The notes below the pieces were generated by a model, which saw nothing but the letters and a program-made list of their open reading frames with translations, searched no databases and was not told the origin of the DNA. A DNA stretch of 64,000 nt. Source: Pseudomonadota bacterium (lineage in GTDB: Bacteria; Pseudomonadota; Alphaproteobacteria; Rhizobiales; Xanthobacteraceae). Below, one piece after another: positions 55,419 to 64,000 of this stretch (position 1 is the stretch's first letter; each line of letters opens with the position of its first letter). The translations under genes were made by a program, and so were the position numbers. Where the stretch lies: assembly GCA_023435725.1 (NCBI GenBank), contig JAEYRD010000035.1:1-64000 (forward strand), read 5' to 3'.

Positions 55419-57493
55419 AGCGCCCCCGTGAAGGCAAGCACGGAGCGCGGCGGCGCCTTGCTGTCGCTTCCGGGCAGGAAATCAACACTGTTCAGCTTGG
55501 CATCGGTCGTGTTCAGGATCTGCTGCCAGCTCTTGTATTCGGGCATTTTTGGCAATTTGAATGCGATCTCTTCGGGCGCGGCGTTCAGTACGATAAAGAT
55601 CGCAGCCTCACGCGGTTCCACCGGCCCCACCACATAGGAGAGGAATCTCCCTTCCGGGAATTTCCAGTCGCTCTCCGTCATTTCGTCGCCGGCGGGCGTC
55701 AACCACAGTGCGCCGTAGGAAACGCCATCCGCGGGGCGACCATCGAGCCAGCGGTGGCTGCGAAGCTGCGAGAACCGGCGGCGGATGTCGGCGAGATGAG
55801 AGACGAAACCGACCATGTCGTCGCCCTCCTTGCCGAGGTTGTCCCAGCCGACCCAGCCGACCTCGTTGTCCTGGCAATAGGCGTTGTTGTTGCCGAATTG
55901 CGAGTTGCCGACCTCGTCGCCGGCGAGGAGCAGGGGAATGCCCTGCGCCAGCATCAGGCAGGCCAGCACGTTCTTGCGGAGCTGCCGCCGCAGGCCGAGG
56001 ATCGCGGGATCGTCGGTCGGGCCCTCGACACCGCAATTGTTGCTGTGATTGTCGTTGGAGCCGTCGCGATTGTCCTCGCCATTGGCCTCGTTGTGCTTCT
56101 CGTTGTAGCTGAAGAGGTCGGCGAGGGTGAAACCGTCATGCACCGTGATGTGGTTGATGCTGGCGCGCGGCCGCCTGCCATCGTGGTTGAACAGGTCAGA
56201 GGATGCCGTCATGCGGCTGGAGATGTCGCCGATAAGGCTGCCTTCGCCGCTCCAGTAGCGGCGCATGGCGCTGCGATAGCGGTCGTTCCATTCCGACCAT
56301 TGCGAAGGAAATGCGCCGACCTGGTAGCCGCCGAGGCCGAGGTCCCACGGCTCGGCGACGAGCTTGACGGTCGCCAGCACCGGATCCTGCCGGATCGCGG
56401 TCAGGAACGAGATGCCGCGATCATAGCCGTTCGGCCCGCGCGCCAGCGTGGTGGCGAGGTCGAAGCGGAAGCCGTCGACGTGGCAGACCTCGACCCAGTA
56501 GCGCAGCGAGTCCATCACCATCTGCAGCACGCGCGGATGGGTGAGGTTCACCGACGAGCCGCAGCCGGTGAAGTCGTCGTAGTAGCGCGGGTTCTCGCGG
56601 TTCAGCCAGTAGTAGGAGGCGTTGTCGATGCCGCGGTAGCACAGCGTCGGGCCGAGATGATTGCCCTCGGCGGTGTGGTTGTAGACGACGGCGAGCATCA
56701 CCTCGATGCCGGCATCGTGCAGGCGGGCGACCGTGGTGCGGAAGGAGTCGAGCGCATTGTCCTGAGCGTAGCGCGGCTCCGGCGCAAAAAAGGATAGCGT
56801 ATTGTAGCCCCAGTAATTGACGAGCTTCTTCTCCACCAATATGCGGTCGTCGACGAAGCTGTGGATCGGCAGCAGCTCGATCGTGGTGACGCCGAGCTTC
56901 TTCAGGTGTTCGATCATCGCCGGCGACGACAGGCCGCCATAGGTGCCGCGCAGGCCCGGCGGGACGTCGTCGCGCTTCTGCGTCAGGCCCTTGACGTGAG
57001 CCTCGTAGATGATGGTGTCTTCCCAGGAGACATGAGGCCGGATCTCGCGCCGGCCCCAGTTGAAGGTCTCGTCGACGACGACGGCCTTGGGCATGCCGCG
57101 GGCGTTGTCGCGCCGGTCGAAGGACAGGTCCTCGCGCGGTGAGCCGGTGCGATAGGCGAAATGCGCGTCACTCCAGACCAGCCGGCCGGCAAGCCGCTTG
57201 GCATAGGGATCGAGCAGCAGCTTGTTGGCGTTGAAGCGATGGCCGTGCTCGGGTTCGTATGGCCCATGCACGCGGTAGCCATAGAGCTGGCCCGGCGAGA
57301 CGTCGTTGAGATAGCAGTGCCAGACGTCCTCGCTGCGCTCGGGCAGTTCGATGCGCTCCAGCTCGCGGCGGCCCTGCGCGTCGAACAGGCAAAGCTCGAC
57401 CTTCTGCGCATTGGCGGAGAACAGCGCGAAATTGGTGCCGCGTCCGTCCCAGCTGGCGCCGAGGCGTGCGGGCGATCCGGCGGTGAGGCGCAT
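55415..57493 (-). CDS. glgX: Glycogen debranching enzyme
   Basis: This 692-residue isoamylase-type GH13 protein hydrolyses alpha-1,6 branches to release linear maltooligosaccharides, the substrates of TreY. It has a CBM48 domain at the N-terminus (GASWDGRGTNFALFSANAQK), then AVVYNHTAEGNHLGPTL, the catalytic Asp in GFRFDLATTLAR, the Glu in LVAEPWDLGLGGYQVG and a third Asp in HDGFTLADLFSYNEKHNEAN. Placement between glgB and treZ matches its role of preparing glucan for TreYZ. It starts 3 bp after the glgB stop. Confidence 0.96.
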   Translation of the reverse strand: MRLTAGSPARLGASWDGRGTNFALFSANAQKVELCLFDAQGRRELERIELPERSEDVWHCYLNDVSPGQLYGYRVHGPYEPEHGHRFNANKLLLDPYAKRLAGRLVWSDAHFAYRTGSPREDLSFDRRDNARGMPKAVVVDETFNWGRREIRPHVSWEDTIIYEAHVKGLTQKRDDVPPGLRGTYGGLSSPAMIEHLKKLGVTTIELLPIHSFVDDRILVEKKLVNYWGYNTLSFFAPEPRYAQDNALDSFRTTVARLHDAGIEVMLAVVYNHTAEGNHLGPTLCYRGIDNASYYWLNRENPRYYDDFTGCGSSVNLTHPRVLQMVMDSLRYWVEVCHVDGFRFDLATTLARGPNGYDRGISFLTAIRQDPVLATVKLVAEPWDLGLGGYQVGAFPSQWSEWNDRYRSAMRRYWSGEGSLIGDISSRMTASSDLFNHDGRRPRASINHITVHDGFTLADLFSYNEKHNEANGEDNRDGSNDNHSNNCGVEGPTDDPAILGLRRQLRKNVLACLMLAQGIPLLLAGDEVGNSQFGNNNAYCQDNEVGWVGWDNLGKEGDDMVGFVSHLADIRRRFSQLRSHRWLDGRPADGVSYGALWLTPAGDEMTESDWKFPEGRFLSYVVGPVEPREAAIFIVLNAAPEEIAFKLPKMPEYKSWQQILNTTDAKLNSVDFLPGSDSKAPPRSVLAFTGAL

Positions 57494-57496
57494 GGG

Positions 57497-59644
57497 TCAG
57501 CTTTCAGGAACGAGGAAGATCGCGGCGAGCGGTGGAACGGTGAGGCGGAGTTCGGGCGCCTTGCCGTCAACCGCTTGGACCTCGCCGATGTTCCCCACAT
57601 TGGTGCCGCCATAATGGGCGGAGTCCGAATTGAAAGCCTCTTTCCACTTGCCGGCAAAGGGCACGCGGACGCGATAGTTGCGATAGACGTTGGGTGAGAA
57701 GTTGACGATCACCAGGCACCGCGCGTGCTCGTCAAACCCCTTGCGCAGCCAGGCGAACACATTGCGGTTCGCGTCGTCAGTGATCACCCATTCGAAGCCG
57801 GCCTGATCGCAATCCATCTGGTGCAGCGCCGGGACCGCGCGATAGAGCCGGTTGAGGTCGCGGATCAGCGCCTGGATGCCGGAATGGTATTTGTATTCGA
57901 GCAGGTGCCAGTCGAGCGACTGGTCGTGATTCCACTCGCGGCCTTGCGCGATTTCCGCGCCCATGAACAGGAGCTTCTTGCCGGGATGACCGAACATGAA
58001 GCTGTAATAGGCACGTAAGTTCGCGAAGCGCTGCCATTCGTCGCCGGGCATGCGGCCGAGGATCGAGCGTTTGCCGTGCACGACCTCGTCATGCGACAGC
58101 GGCAGGATGAAATTCTCCGAGAAGGCGTAATGCAGGCCGAACAGGATCTCGCCGTGATGATGCTTGCGGTGGATCGGATCCTTGCTGATGTAGTTCAGCG
58201 TGTCGTGCATCCAGCCCATGTTCCATTTGTAGCCGAAACCAAGCCCGCCGAATTCGACCGGGCGCGAGACCTGCGGCCAGGCGGTGGATTCCTCGGCCGC
58301 AGTGGTCGCCTGCGGGAAGCGGGCGAACAATTCGGCGTTGAAGCGGCGCAGGAACGCGATCGCCTCGATGTTCTCCCGGCCGCCATACTGGTTCGGAATC
58401 CAGGCGCCGGGCGGGCGGCTGTAGTCGAGATACAGCATGGACGCCACCGCATCGACGCGCAGCCCGTCGATCGCGTACCGCTCCAGCCAGAACAGTGCGT
58501 TCGACACCAGGAAGTTCGTTACTTCGGTGCGGCCGTAATTATAGATCAGCGTGCCCCAGTCGAGGTGACGGCCCTGGAGCGGATTGGCGTGCTCGTAGAG
58601 CGAGGTGCCGTCGAAATGACCGAGCCCGTGCGGATCGTCCGGGAAGTGACCGGGCACCCAGTCGAGCAGTACCCCAATGCCCTCGCGATGGCAGGCATCG
58701 ACCAGCGCGGCAAACTCCTCCGGCGTGCCGAAACGGCTGGTCGGCGCATAGAGGCCGGTCGGCTGATACCCCCAGGAGCCGTCGAACGGGTGCTCGCTCA
58801 CGGGGAGGAATTCGAGATGGGTGAAGCCCATGTCGCGGGCGTAGGCCGGCAGCTGCTCGGCGAGCTCGCGATAAGTCAGCCATTCACCGTCGTTCTTGCG
58901 TCGCCACGAGCCGAGATGGACCTCATAGATCGACATCGGCGCCGACAGCGCGTTGATGCCGTCAGGCGCCGGGCGCGGACGCGGCAAATGCGCCTCGTCG
59001 AACACGATGGAGGCCGTCTTCGGCCGCAGCTCGGTTGCAAACGCCAGCGGATCTGACTTCAGCGGCAGCTGGTGGCCGTTCGGCCCGACGATGTCGAACT
59101 TGTAGTGATCCCCTTGCTTGGCGTGCGGGATGAACAATTCCCAATAGCCGCTGCCGCGTACCCGCATGGGATGACGCCGCGCATCCCAGAAGTTGAAATC
59201 GCCGACCACGGATACGCGCCGCGCATTCGGCGCCAGTACCACGAAGCCGATGCCGTCGATGCCTTCCAGCCGCATCGGATGCGCGCCGAGCTTGTCGTAG
59301 AGGCGCTGATGGGTGCCTTCGCCGAGCAGATAGAGGTCGAAATCGGTCAGGATAGGCGCAAAGCGGTAGGCGTCTTCGAACTCGACGACGTTATCGCCGA
59401 ACCTGGCACGCAGCTGATAGTGCTTCGAGCCGTTCGGCAGGGCGCCGATGAACAGGCCTGCTTCGTGGACGCGATCGAGCTTCGCCACCTCGCCATGCTC
59501 ACCCACCGCCTCGACATTCGAGGCCTCGGGAAGGAAGGCGCGCACCACGCTCTTGCCACCCTCGGGATGCAGCCCGAGATAGTGGAAGGGATCGGAGTGG
59601 CGGCCCTCGATGATCGCGTAGGCCTCGGCGGGCAGTTTAGGCAT
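57497..59644 (-). CDS. glgB: 1,4-alpha-glucan branching enzyme
   Basis: This 715-residue GH13 branching enzyme makes alpha-1,6 branches in alpha-glucan. It contains the N1 and CBM48 domains (LGLHPEGGKSVVRAFLPEAS), SIYEVHLGSWRRK, the catalytic Asp in GLRVDAVASMLYLDYSR, the Glu in TAAEESTAWP and the Asp in LPLSHDEVVHGKRSI. In the GlgE pathway it branches the linear chains made by GlgE. Its start overlaps the treS stop by 8 bp, indicating translational coupling. Confidence 0.97.
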   Translation of the reverse strand: MPKLPAEAYAIIEGRHSDPFHYLGLHPEGGKSVVRAFLPEASNVEAVGEHGEVAKLDRVHEAGLFIGALPNGSKHYQLRARFGDNVVEFEDAYRFAPILTDFDLYLLGEGTHQRLYDKLGAHPMRLEGIDGIGFVVLAPNARRVSVVGDFNFWDARRHPMRVRGSGYWELFIPHAKQGDHYKFDIVGPNGHQLPLKSDPLAFATELRPKTASIVFDEAHLPRPRPAPDGINALSAPMSIYEVHLGSWRRKNDGEWLTYRELAEQLPAYARDMGFTHLEFLPVSEHPFDGSWGYQPTGLYAPTSRFGTPEEFAALVDACHREGIGVLLDWVPGHFPDDPHGLGHFDGTSLYEHANPLQGRHLDWGTLIYNYGRTEVTNFLVSNALFWLERYAIDGLRVDAVASMLYLDYSRPPGAWIPNQYGGRENIEAIAFLRRFNAELFARFPQATTAAEESTAWPQVSRPVEFGGLGFGYKWNMGWMHDTLNYISKDPIHRKHHHGEILFGLHYAFSENFILPLSHDEVVHGKRSILGRMPGDEWQRFANLRAYYSFMFGHPGKKLLFMGAEIAQGREWNHDQSLDWHLLEYKYHSGIQALIRDLNRLYRAVPALHQMDCDQAGFEWVITDDANRNVFAWLRKGFDEHARCLVIVNFSPNVYRNYRVRVPFAGKWKEAFNSDSAHYGGTNVGNIGEVQAVDGKAPELRLTVPPLAAIFLVPES

Positions 59645-62600
59645 GGGCTTCGCTCTCGGTACTGGACAGAATGCGAAGCAGTCCGGTCAGCGGCGCATAG
59701 AGCCCCTCAGGCCGGTGGGACAGCTCGTACTCTACTTCGTCGAACGCGTGATCAAGCAGGAAAAACGTTAACAGGCCTTGCGCAGATCGCGGATCGCTCG
59801 GCCAGAGCCGCCGGTCGGTCATGGCGTCGCGGTAGGCGGACATGAATGTCGCGGTGGCGCGTTCACGCCATTCGTCGAGCGCGGCCGTGAGCCGGGCCTG
59901 CTCGTCGGAGGCGCCCGCGAGCGCGCGATTGAGTGCTGCGGTCACCGACAGGTCGATCGAGCGGATCAGGCCGGCGACGTCGCGCGCGGCCGGTGCCTTG
60001 CGCCGCTTCTCGGCCAGCGGCAGATGCGGATCGCCGTCGAAGTCGATGATGAAGATATCGTCCTTCACGATCAGAGTTTGCCCGAGCCGGAAGTCGCCAT
60101 GATGACGGATGTTCAACCCGTCGATGTCGGATGGCAATAGTGCATTCAGGCGGTCGGGCAGGGTTGCGCGCACTGCTGCGAGCTCGTCGATCAGCGGCCG
60201 GTCCGCCTCCCGCAGGCCGTCACGGCTGTCGGCCAGCCGCTCGAAGACCCGCTCGGCACGCGCCTCGAGGCCGGCCATCCAGCGCCTGATGTGTGCGGGG
60301 CCGGTCGGCTCCGGGGCGAGATCGTCGGTCGTCGCCGCAGCCAGGGCGACATGCAGCTCGGCGAGCCGCCGGCCGATCTGCGCCATGAAATGCAGATAAG
60401 GCGCCTGTTCCTGAGTGTTGCGGGGCATCTCGCCCGGCTGCAGCACCCGCTGCTCGTCGACATAACGGTCGAGATAGCCCGTGGTGACGCCCCAGCCGTC
60501 GCCCTGGTTCGCGACATAGGCGTGCAGCACTCCGAGAGCGCTGCGTTGGTTGCCTTCGACCAGCTCGACGCTGCCGAGCAGCGCCGGCGCATTGGCAAAG
60601 CGTGCGACCTCGGTGAGATAGCGGCCGATCTCGATCTCGGGGCTGGTGCCGCTTTCGAGCTGGCGATAGATCTTGGCGACATACTGGTTGTCGACCAGCG
60701 CCGTGCTGTTGGACTGCTCGATCGCGCGGATGCGCTCGGGCTCCTTGATGCTGTAATCGGCGAACAGACTGGTGGCCTTGAACTCCAGCCGCAGATCGTT
60801 CTCCTCCACCACCAGGTTCTGCGACAGATTGCGCAGGAACAGGCCGATGAAGATCTGTCCGGTCGCGACATCGAGCAGCGTGCCTTCGCGCGCGCCCTGG
60901 CGCACGGCGGCGAGCGCTTTCGGGTTGAATCGTTCGCGGTCGAACCGCACCCACTCGATCTGCATCGGCAGCACATAGCGCGTGGTGACGTCGTTCTGCG
61001 CCGTCTCGAAGAACGCGATCCAGGGCCGGTTGTCGCCGATGTCGCAGAACGGCACGGCCGAGGTCAGCGTGGGGTTGATGTGCTTGGGGTTGTGTTCGGG
61101 ATACCAGCGCGTGCGCGACAGGAAGCCCGGCAGCACCTCATGCTCGAACACGCCACGCTCGCGCGCGAGCGACACCCAGGTCGAGTTGACCGGCACCACC
61201 AGCGTCTCGAACTCCGGCACCGCGCGCGGCCTCACCGGCTCCGACTTGTCGCGCTCCAGCAGGTGGAACCAGTAGAAACCGTAGGGCCCCAGCGTGATCA
61301 TGTAGGGCAGCTCGCCGATCGGCGGGAAGCGGGTGCGGCCGAGCATCTCCTGCGGGATGCGGTCCTTCCACGGCGACAGATCGAGCTCGGTCGCCTGCGC
61401 TGCACGCGACAGATTGGCGACGCAGAGGATCACCTCGTCGCGATACTGCCGGACATAGGCGAGCACGGCGCGGTTGGCCGGGCGGATGAAGGTCATGGTG
61501 CCGCGGCCGAAGGCGAGCGTCGACTTGCGCACCGAGATCAACCGCTTGGTGGCGCTGAGCAGCGAGGACAGGCTGCGCGACTGCGCCTCCACGTTCACGG
61601 ACTCGTAGCCGTAGACGGGATCCATGATCAGCGGCGCGTAGAGGCGGGCCGGGTCGCAGCGGGAGAAACCGCCGTTGCGGTCAGGGCTCCACTGCATCGG
61701 CGTGCGCACGCCGTTGCGGTCGCCGAGATAGATGTTGTCGCCCATTCCGATCTCGTCGCCGTAATAGATGATCGGCGTGCCGGGGAAGGACAGCAGCAGC
61801 GAGTTCATCAGCTCGATCTTGCGCCGGTCGTTGTCCATCAGTGGCGCAAGGCGCCTGCGGATGCCGACATTGATGCGCGCACGCGGGTCGTTGGCGTAGG
61901 TGGTCCAGAGATAGTCGCGCTCGACGTCGGTGACCATCTCCAGCGTCAATTCGTCGTGGTTGCGCAGGAACAATGCCCATTGACAGCTCGCCGGAATGTC
62001 CGGGGTCTGGCGCAGGATGTCGGTGATCGGGAAGCGGTCCTCCTGCGCGATCGCCATGTAGATGCGCGGCATCAGCGGGAAGTGGTAGGCCATGTGGCAC
62101 TCGTCGCCGCGGCCGAAATATTCCTGCACGTCCTCCGGCCATTGATTGGCCTCGGCGAGCAGCAGCTTGCCCTTGGAATAGGAATCCAGCTCCTGGCGCA
62201 GGCGCTTGATGATCGCATGCGTCTCCGGGAGGTTCTCGTTCGAAGTGCCCTCGCGCTCGCAGAGATAGGGAATGGCGTCCAGACGGAAGCCGTCGACCCC
62301 GGCGTCCAACCAGCGCTTCATCACCTGGATCAGGGCGCTGACCACGCGCGGATTGTCGAAATTGAGGTCCGGCTGGTGCGAGAAGAAGCGGTGCCAGTAG
62401 AAGGCGCCGGCCTCGTGATCCCAGGTCCAGTTCGACTTCTCCGTGTCGGTGAAGATGATGCGCGTGCCCAGGTATTTCTGGTCGGTGTCGCTCCAGACAT
62501 ACCAGTTTCGTGCGCTCGAGCCCGGATGACTGCGGCGTGCGCGCTTGAACCATTTGTGCTGGTCGGAGGTGTGGTTGACGACGAGCTCGGTGATGACGCG

Positions 62601-62930
62601 CAGGCCGCGCTTCTGTGCTTCCTGGATGAAGCGCTTGAAGTCCTTCATCGTCCCGAAATCGGGATTGACCGAGCCGTAATCGGCGATGTCGTAGCCGTCG
62701 TCGCGGCCGGGCGAGGGATAGAACGGCAGCAGCCACAGCGCAGTGACGCCGAGCTCCTGGAGATAGGGCAGCTTTTCGGTCAGGCCGGCGAAGTCGCCGA
62801 TACCGTCATTGTTGCTGTCGGCAAAAGCCTTGACGTGAAGCTGGTAGATGATGGCGTCCTTGTACCAGAGCTCGTCCACGATCTCGGCAGCCTCAACTTT
62901 CTTGGTGTCGACGGAAGACAATACGTTCAT
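59637..62930 (-). CDS. treS: Trehalose synthase/maltokinase fusion protein
   Basis: This 1097-residue fusion has an N-terminal TreS domain, residues about 20-560, with the catalytic Asp in GFRLDAIPYLCEREGTS, the Glu in LLAEANQWPEDVQ and the Asp in FLRNHDELTLEMVTD. A C-terminal Pep2/maltokinase domain, residues about 570-1090, carries the kinase-like motifs HHGDFRLGQTL and FIIDFDGDPHLP. TreS interconverts trehalose and maltose, and the kinase makes maltose-1-phosphate for GlgE. The start MNVLSSVDTKK (62928-62930) is preceded by AAGGGGG; the longer frame overlaps the upstream gene and is rejected. The gap from the glgE-like gene is 11 bp. Confidence 0.95.
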   Translation of the reverse strand: MNVLSSVDTKKVEAAEIVDELWYKDAIIYQLHVKAFADSNNDGIGDFAGLTEKLPYLQELGVTALWLLPFYPSPGRDDGYDIADYGSVNPDFGTMKDFKRFIQEAQKRGLRVITELVVNHTSDQHKWFKRARRSHPGSSARNWYVWSDTDQKYLGTRIIFTDTEKSNWTWDHEAGAFYWHRFFSHQPDLNFDNPRVVSALIQVMKRWLDAGVDGFRLDAIPYLCEREGTSNENLPETHAIIKRLRQELDSYSKGKLLLAEANQWPEDVQEYFGRGDECHMAYHFPLMPRIYMAIAQEDRFPITDILRQTPDIPASCQWALFLRNHDELTLEMVTDVERDYLWTTYANDPRARINVGIRRRLAPLMDNDRRKIELMNSLLLSFPGTPIIYYGDEIGMGDNIYLGDRNGVRTPMQWSPDRNGGFSRCDPARLYAPLIMDPVYGYESVNVEAQSRSLSSLLSATKRLISVRKSTLAFGRGTMTFIRPANRAVLAYVRQYRDEVILCVANLSRAAQATELDLSPWKDRIPQEMLGRTRFPPIGELPYMITLGPYGFYWFHLLERDKSEPVRPRAVPEFETLVVPVNSTWVSLARERGVFEHEVLPGFLSRTRWYPEHNPKHINPTLTSAVPFCDIGDNRPWIAFFETAQNDVTTRYVLPMQIEWVRFDRERFNPKALAAVRQGAREGTLLDVATGQIFIGLFLRNLSQNLVVEENDLRLEFKATSLFADYSIKEPERIRAIEQSNSTALVDNQYVAKIYRQLESGTSPEIEIGRYLTEVARFANAPALLGSVELVEGNQRSALGVLHAYVANQGDGWGVTTGYLDRYVDEQRVLQPGEMPRNTQEQAPYLHFMAQIGRRLAELHVALAAATTDDLAPEPTGPAHIRRWMAGLEARAERVFERLADSRDGLREADRPLIDELAAVRATLPDRLNALLPSDIDGLNIRHHGDFRLGQTLIVKDDIFIIDFDGDPHLPLAEKRRKAPAARDVAGLIRSIDLSVTAALNRALAGASDEQARLTAALDEWRERATATFMSAYRDAMTDRRLWPSDPRSAQGLLTFFLLDHAFDEVEYELSHRPEGLYAPLTGLLRILSSTESEAHA

Positions 62931-62941
62931 GGCGTGCCCCC

Positions 62942-64000
62942 TTACGCCAGGCAGCGGAACAGGAGCGCCGGGTCGCGGTCGGGATCGATACGTAACCTGA
63001 TCCCACCCCATTCGATGCGGGGCTGTTCGCCGGTGATGAGGTTTTCGAGTGCCGTCACATGGTGTCGCTGCCCGCTGGCGTCAACCGTGACGTCGCCCAG
63101 CGGCAGCCAGAATTCGCGTACATGGCGCGAGAGCGCGATGACGACCACGACGGTGTTGGCCGGATCGACCGCCTCTTTCACGAAGGCAATCGTCTCGCCG
63201 TCCTCGACGCCGAGGAACCGCAAGTTCGCGGTCTGCTGAAACGCCGCGTTCTCATTGCGGATGCGGTTGAGCTTGGCGACGTAAGGCTTGATGTTGCCGG
63301 GCTTGTCCCAGTCGCGCTGCTTGATCCGGTATTTCTCGGAATCGAGATATTCCTCGCAGCCCGGGATCGCCTCGTGCTCCAGCAGTTCGAAGCCGCTGTA
63401 GATACCGAAGGAGCCCGACAGCGTCGCGGCCAGCGCGGCACGCGACTTGAACCCCCAGGCTTCGCCGCTCTGGAGATGATAGGGCAGCAGGTCGAGCGTG
63501 TTCACGAACAGGTTCGGGCGATAGAAATCCCGCTCGGGGTAACGGGTGAGCTCGCCGAGATATTGCTCCAGTTCCCACTTCTCCGTGCGCCAGGGGAAAT
63601 AGGTGAATGACTGCGCGAAGCCGAGCTTCGCGAGACCCTTCATCAGCTTCGGCCGTGCGAAGGTTTTCGAGAACAGGATCACCTCGGGATGCCGCCGGCG
63701 GATGTCGCGGATCAGCCAGTCCCAGAATGCGAGCGGTGCGGTGTCGTGATTGTCGATGGCGAAGATGGTGACGCCATGGTCGATCCAGAACAGCATGGCA
63801 TCGCGGAACGCATTCCACAGCCCAGTCCTGTCGACACAGGCGAAATCGGGGATGACGATGTCCGAATAGGGGCGGTCCGCCGTTCGCACCGAGCGGTCGG
63901 GCCGCCACTTGAACCACTCCCGATGCTGCGTCAGCCAGGGGTGGTCCGGCGAGCACTGCACGGCGAAGTCGAGCGCGAGCTCGAGGCCGTATTCCAGGCA
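62942..64000 (-). CDS. GlgE-like maltosyltransferase, partial at the window edge; catalytic Glu replaced
   Basis: The C-terminal 352 residues of a GlgE-family (GH13_3) protein are visible, and the frame is still open at base 64000. The sequence tracks GlgE closely: LDFAVQCSPDHPWL, IFAIDNHDTAP, ILFSKTFARPKLM, FTYFPWRTEKWELEQYLGEL, RPNLFVNTLDLLPYHLQ and EEYLDSEKY. GlgE normally reads FRVDNPHTKP with the Asp nucleophile, then LAEAFTRP or LSEAFT with the acid/base Glu. Here the Asp is kept, but the Arg before it is Ala and the Glu is Lys (codon 63665-63667). It heads the visible operon. It may be inactive, a scaffold, or a changed enzyme. Confidence 0.85.
   Translation of the reverse strand, partial: CLEYGLELALDFAVQCSPDHPWLTQHREWFKWRPDRSVRTADRPYSDIVIPDFACVDRTGLWNAFRDAMLFWIDHGVTIFAIDNHDTAPLAFWDWLIRDIRRRHPEVILFSKTFARPKLMKGLAKLGFAQSFTYFPWRTEKWELEQYLGELTRYPERDFYRPNLFVNTLDLLPYHLQSGEAWGFKSRAALAATLSGSFGIYSGFELLEHEAIPGCEEYLDSEKYRIKQRDWDKPGNIKPYVAKLNRIRNENAAFQQTANLRFLGVEDGETIAFVKEAVDPANTVVVVIALSRHVREFWLPLGDVTVDASGQRHHVTALENLITGEQPRIEWGGIRLRIDPDRDPALLFRCLA

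Noticed and set aside
53664..55637. A 650-codon plus-strand open frame opposite treZ
   Set aside because: It is an antisense shadow of a conserved GH13 gene with no recognisable domain.
60291..63239. A 980-codon plus-strand open frame opposite treS
   Set aside because: It mirrors the coding frame of a clearly real TreS-maltokinase gene and has no domain or ribosome-binding evidence.

Overview
The window looks like chromosomal DNA from an alphaproteobacterium of the Bradyrhizobium/Rhodopseudomonas type. The evidence is high GC content with strong GC3 bias, many ABC, TRAP and Bug-type solute-binding transport systems, several families of palindromic intergenic repeats typical of such genomes, a kdp locus with tiny membrane peptides, DUF3309 and PHA granule proteins, and GGAAC-type general-stress promoters. 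No rRNA, tRNA, CRISPR array, phage or complete insertion sequence was seen. The genus is an inference.

Layout. 0.1-2.3 kb: two universal stress proteins behind an FNR/FixK-type box, and a PPP-family phosphatase. 2.3-11.9 kb: an amino-acid ABC importer (minus strand) divergent from a plus-strand operon (2-hydroxyacid dehydrogenase, RidA, aminotransferase, ThDP enzyme, DadA-like oxidase, Asp/Glu racemase) and a GntR/FCD regulator. 12.0-14.0 kb: a two-subunit ThDP decarboxylase and an SDR. 14.2-17.9 kb (minus): IclR regulator, FAD-dependent reductase, branched-chain-type binding protein. 18.5-22.0 kb: Bug-type binding protein, an SDR lacking its catalytic Lys, an alpha/beta hydrolase lacking its nucleophile Ser, and an FAH-family hydrolase with a Tat-like leader. 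22.2-33.2 kb: two divergent operons for import and CoA-dependent breakdown of a dicarboxylate (IclR, CitE-like lyase, MaoC hydratase, class III CoA-transferase; TRAP DctPQM, acyl-CoA dehydrogenase, acyl-CoA ligase, CoA-transferase). Their composition resembles the itaconate clusters of Pseudomonas.

33.3-46.3 kb: upp, then a dense group of small uncharacterised proteins with a DapA-like protein that has lost catalytic residues, then kdpFABC-kdpDE with two extra small membrane peptides. Four promoters in this stretch share one architecture: two 11-bp direct repeats (core TTATGAGNTYCCTAT read toward the gene), then CTCG at a fixed distance, then a -10-like sequence. They would drive four transcription units, one of which is kdp. 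The 11-bp repeat spacing is typical of OmpR/PhoB-family regulators, and KdpE, encoded here, is the obvious candidate. I consider this the most interesting signal in the window.

46.4-50.9 kb: bacterial non-homologous end joining (ku and three-domain ligD), divergently transcribed from one palindromic GGAAC-N16-GGTT element, then DUF3309 and PHA-granule proteins. 50.9-64.0 kb: a minus-strand operon for alpha-glucan and trehalose metabolism in the order glgE-like, treS-maltokinase fusion, glgB, glgX, treZ, treY. The glgE-like gene runs off the right edge and has Lys where the catalytic Glu should be.

Taken together, the right half reads as a stress-survival region (potassium uptake, compatible-solute synthesis, DNA end joining), and the left half as modular catabolic operons each paired with its own importer and regulator.
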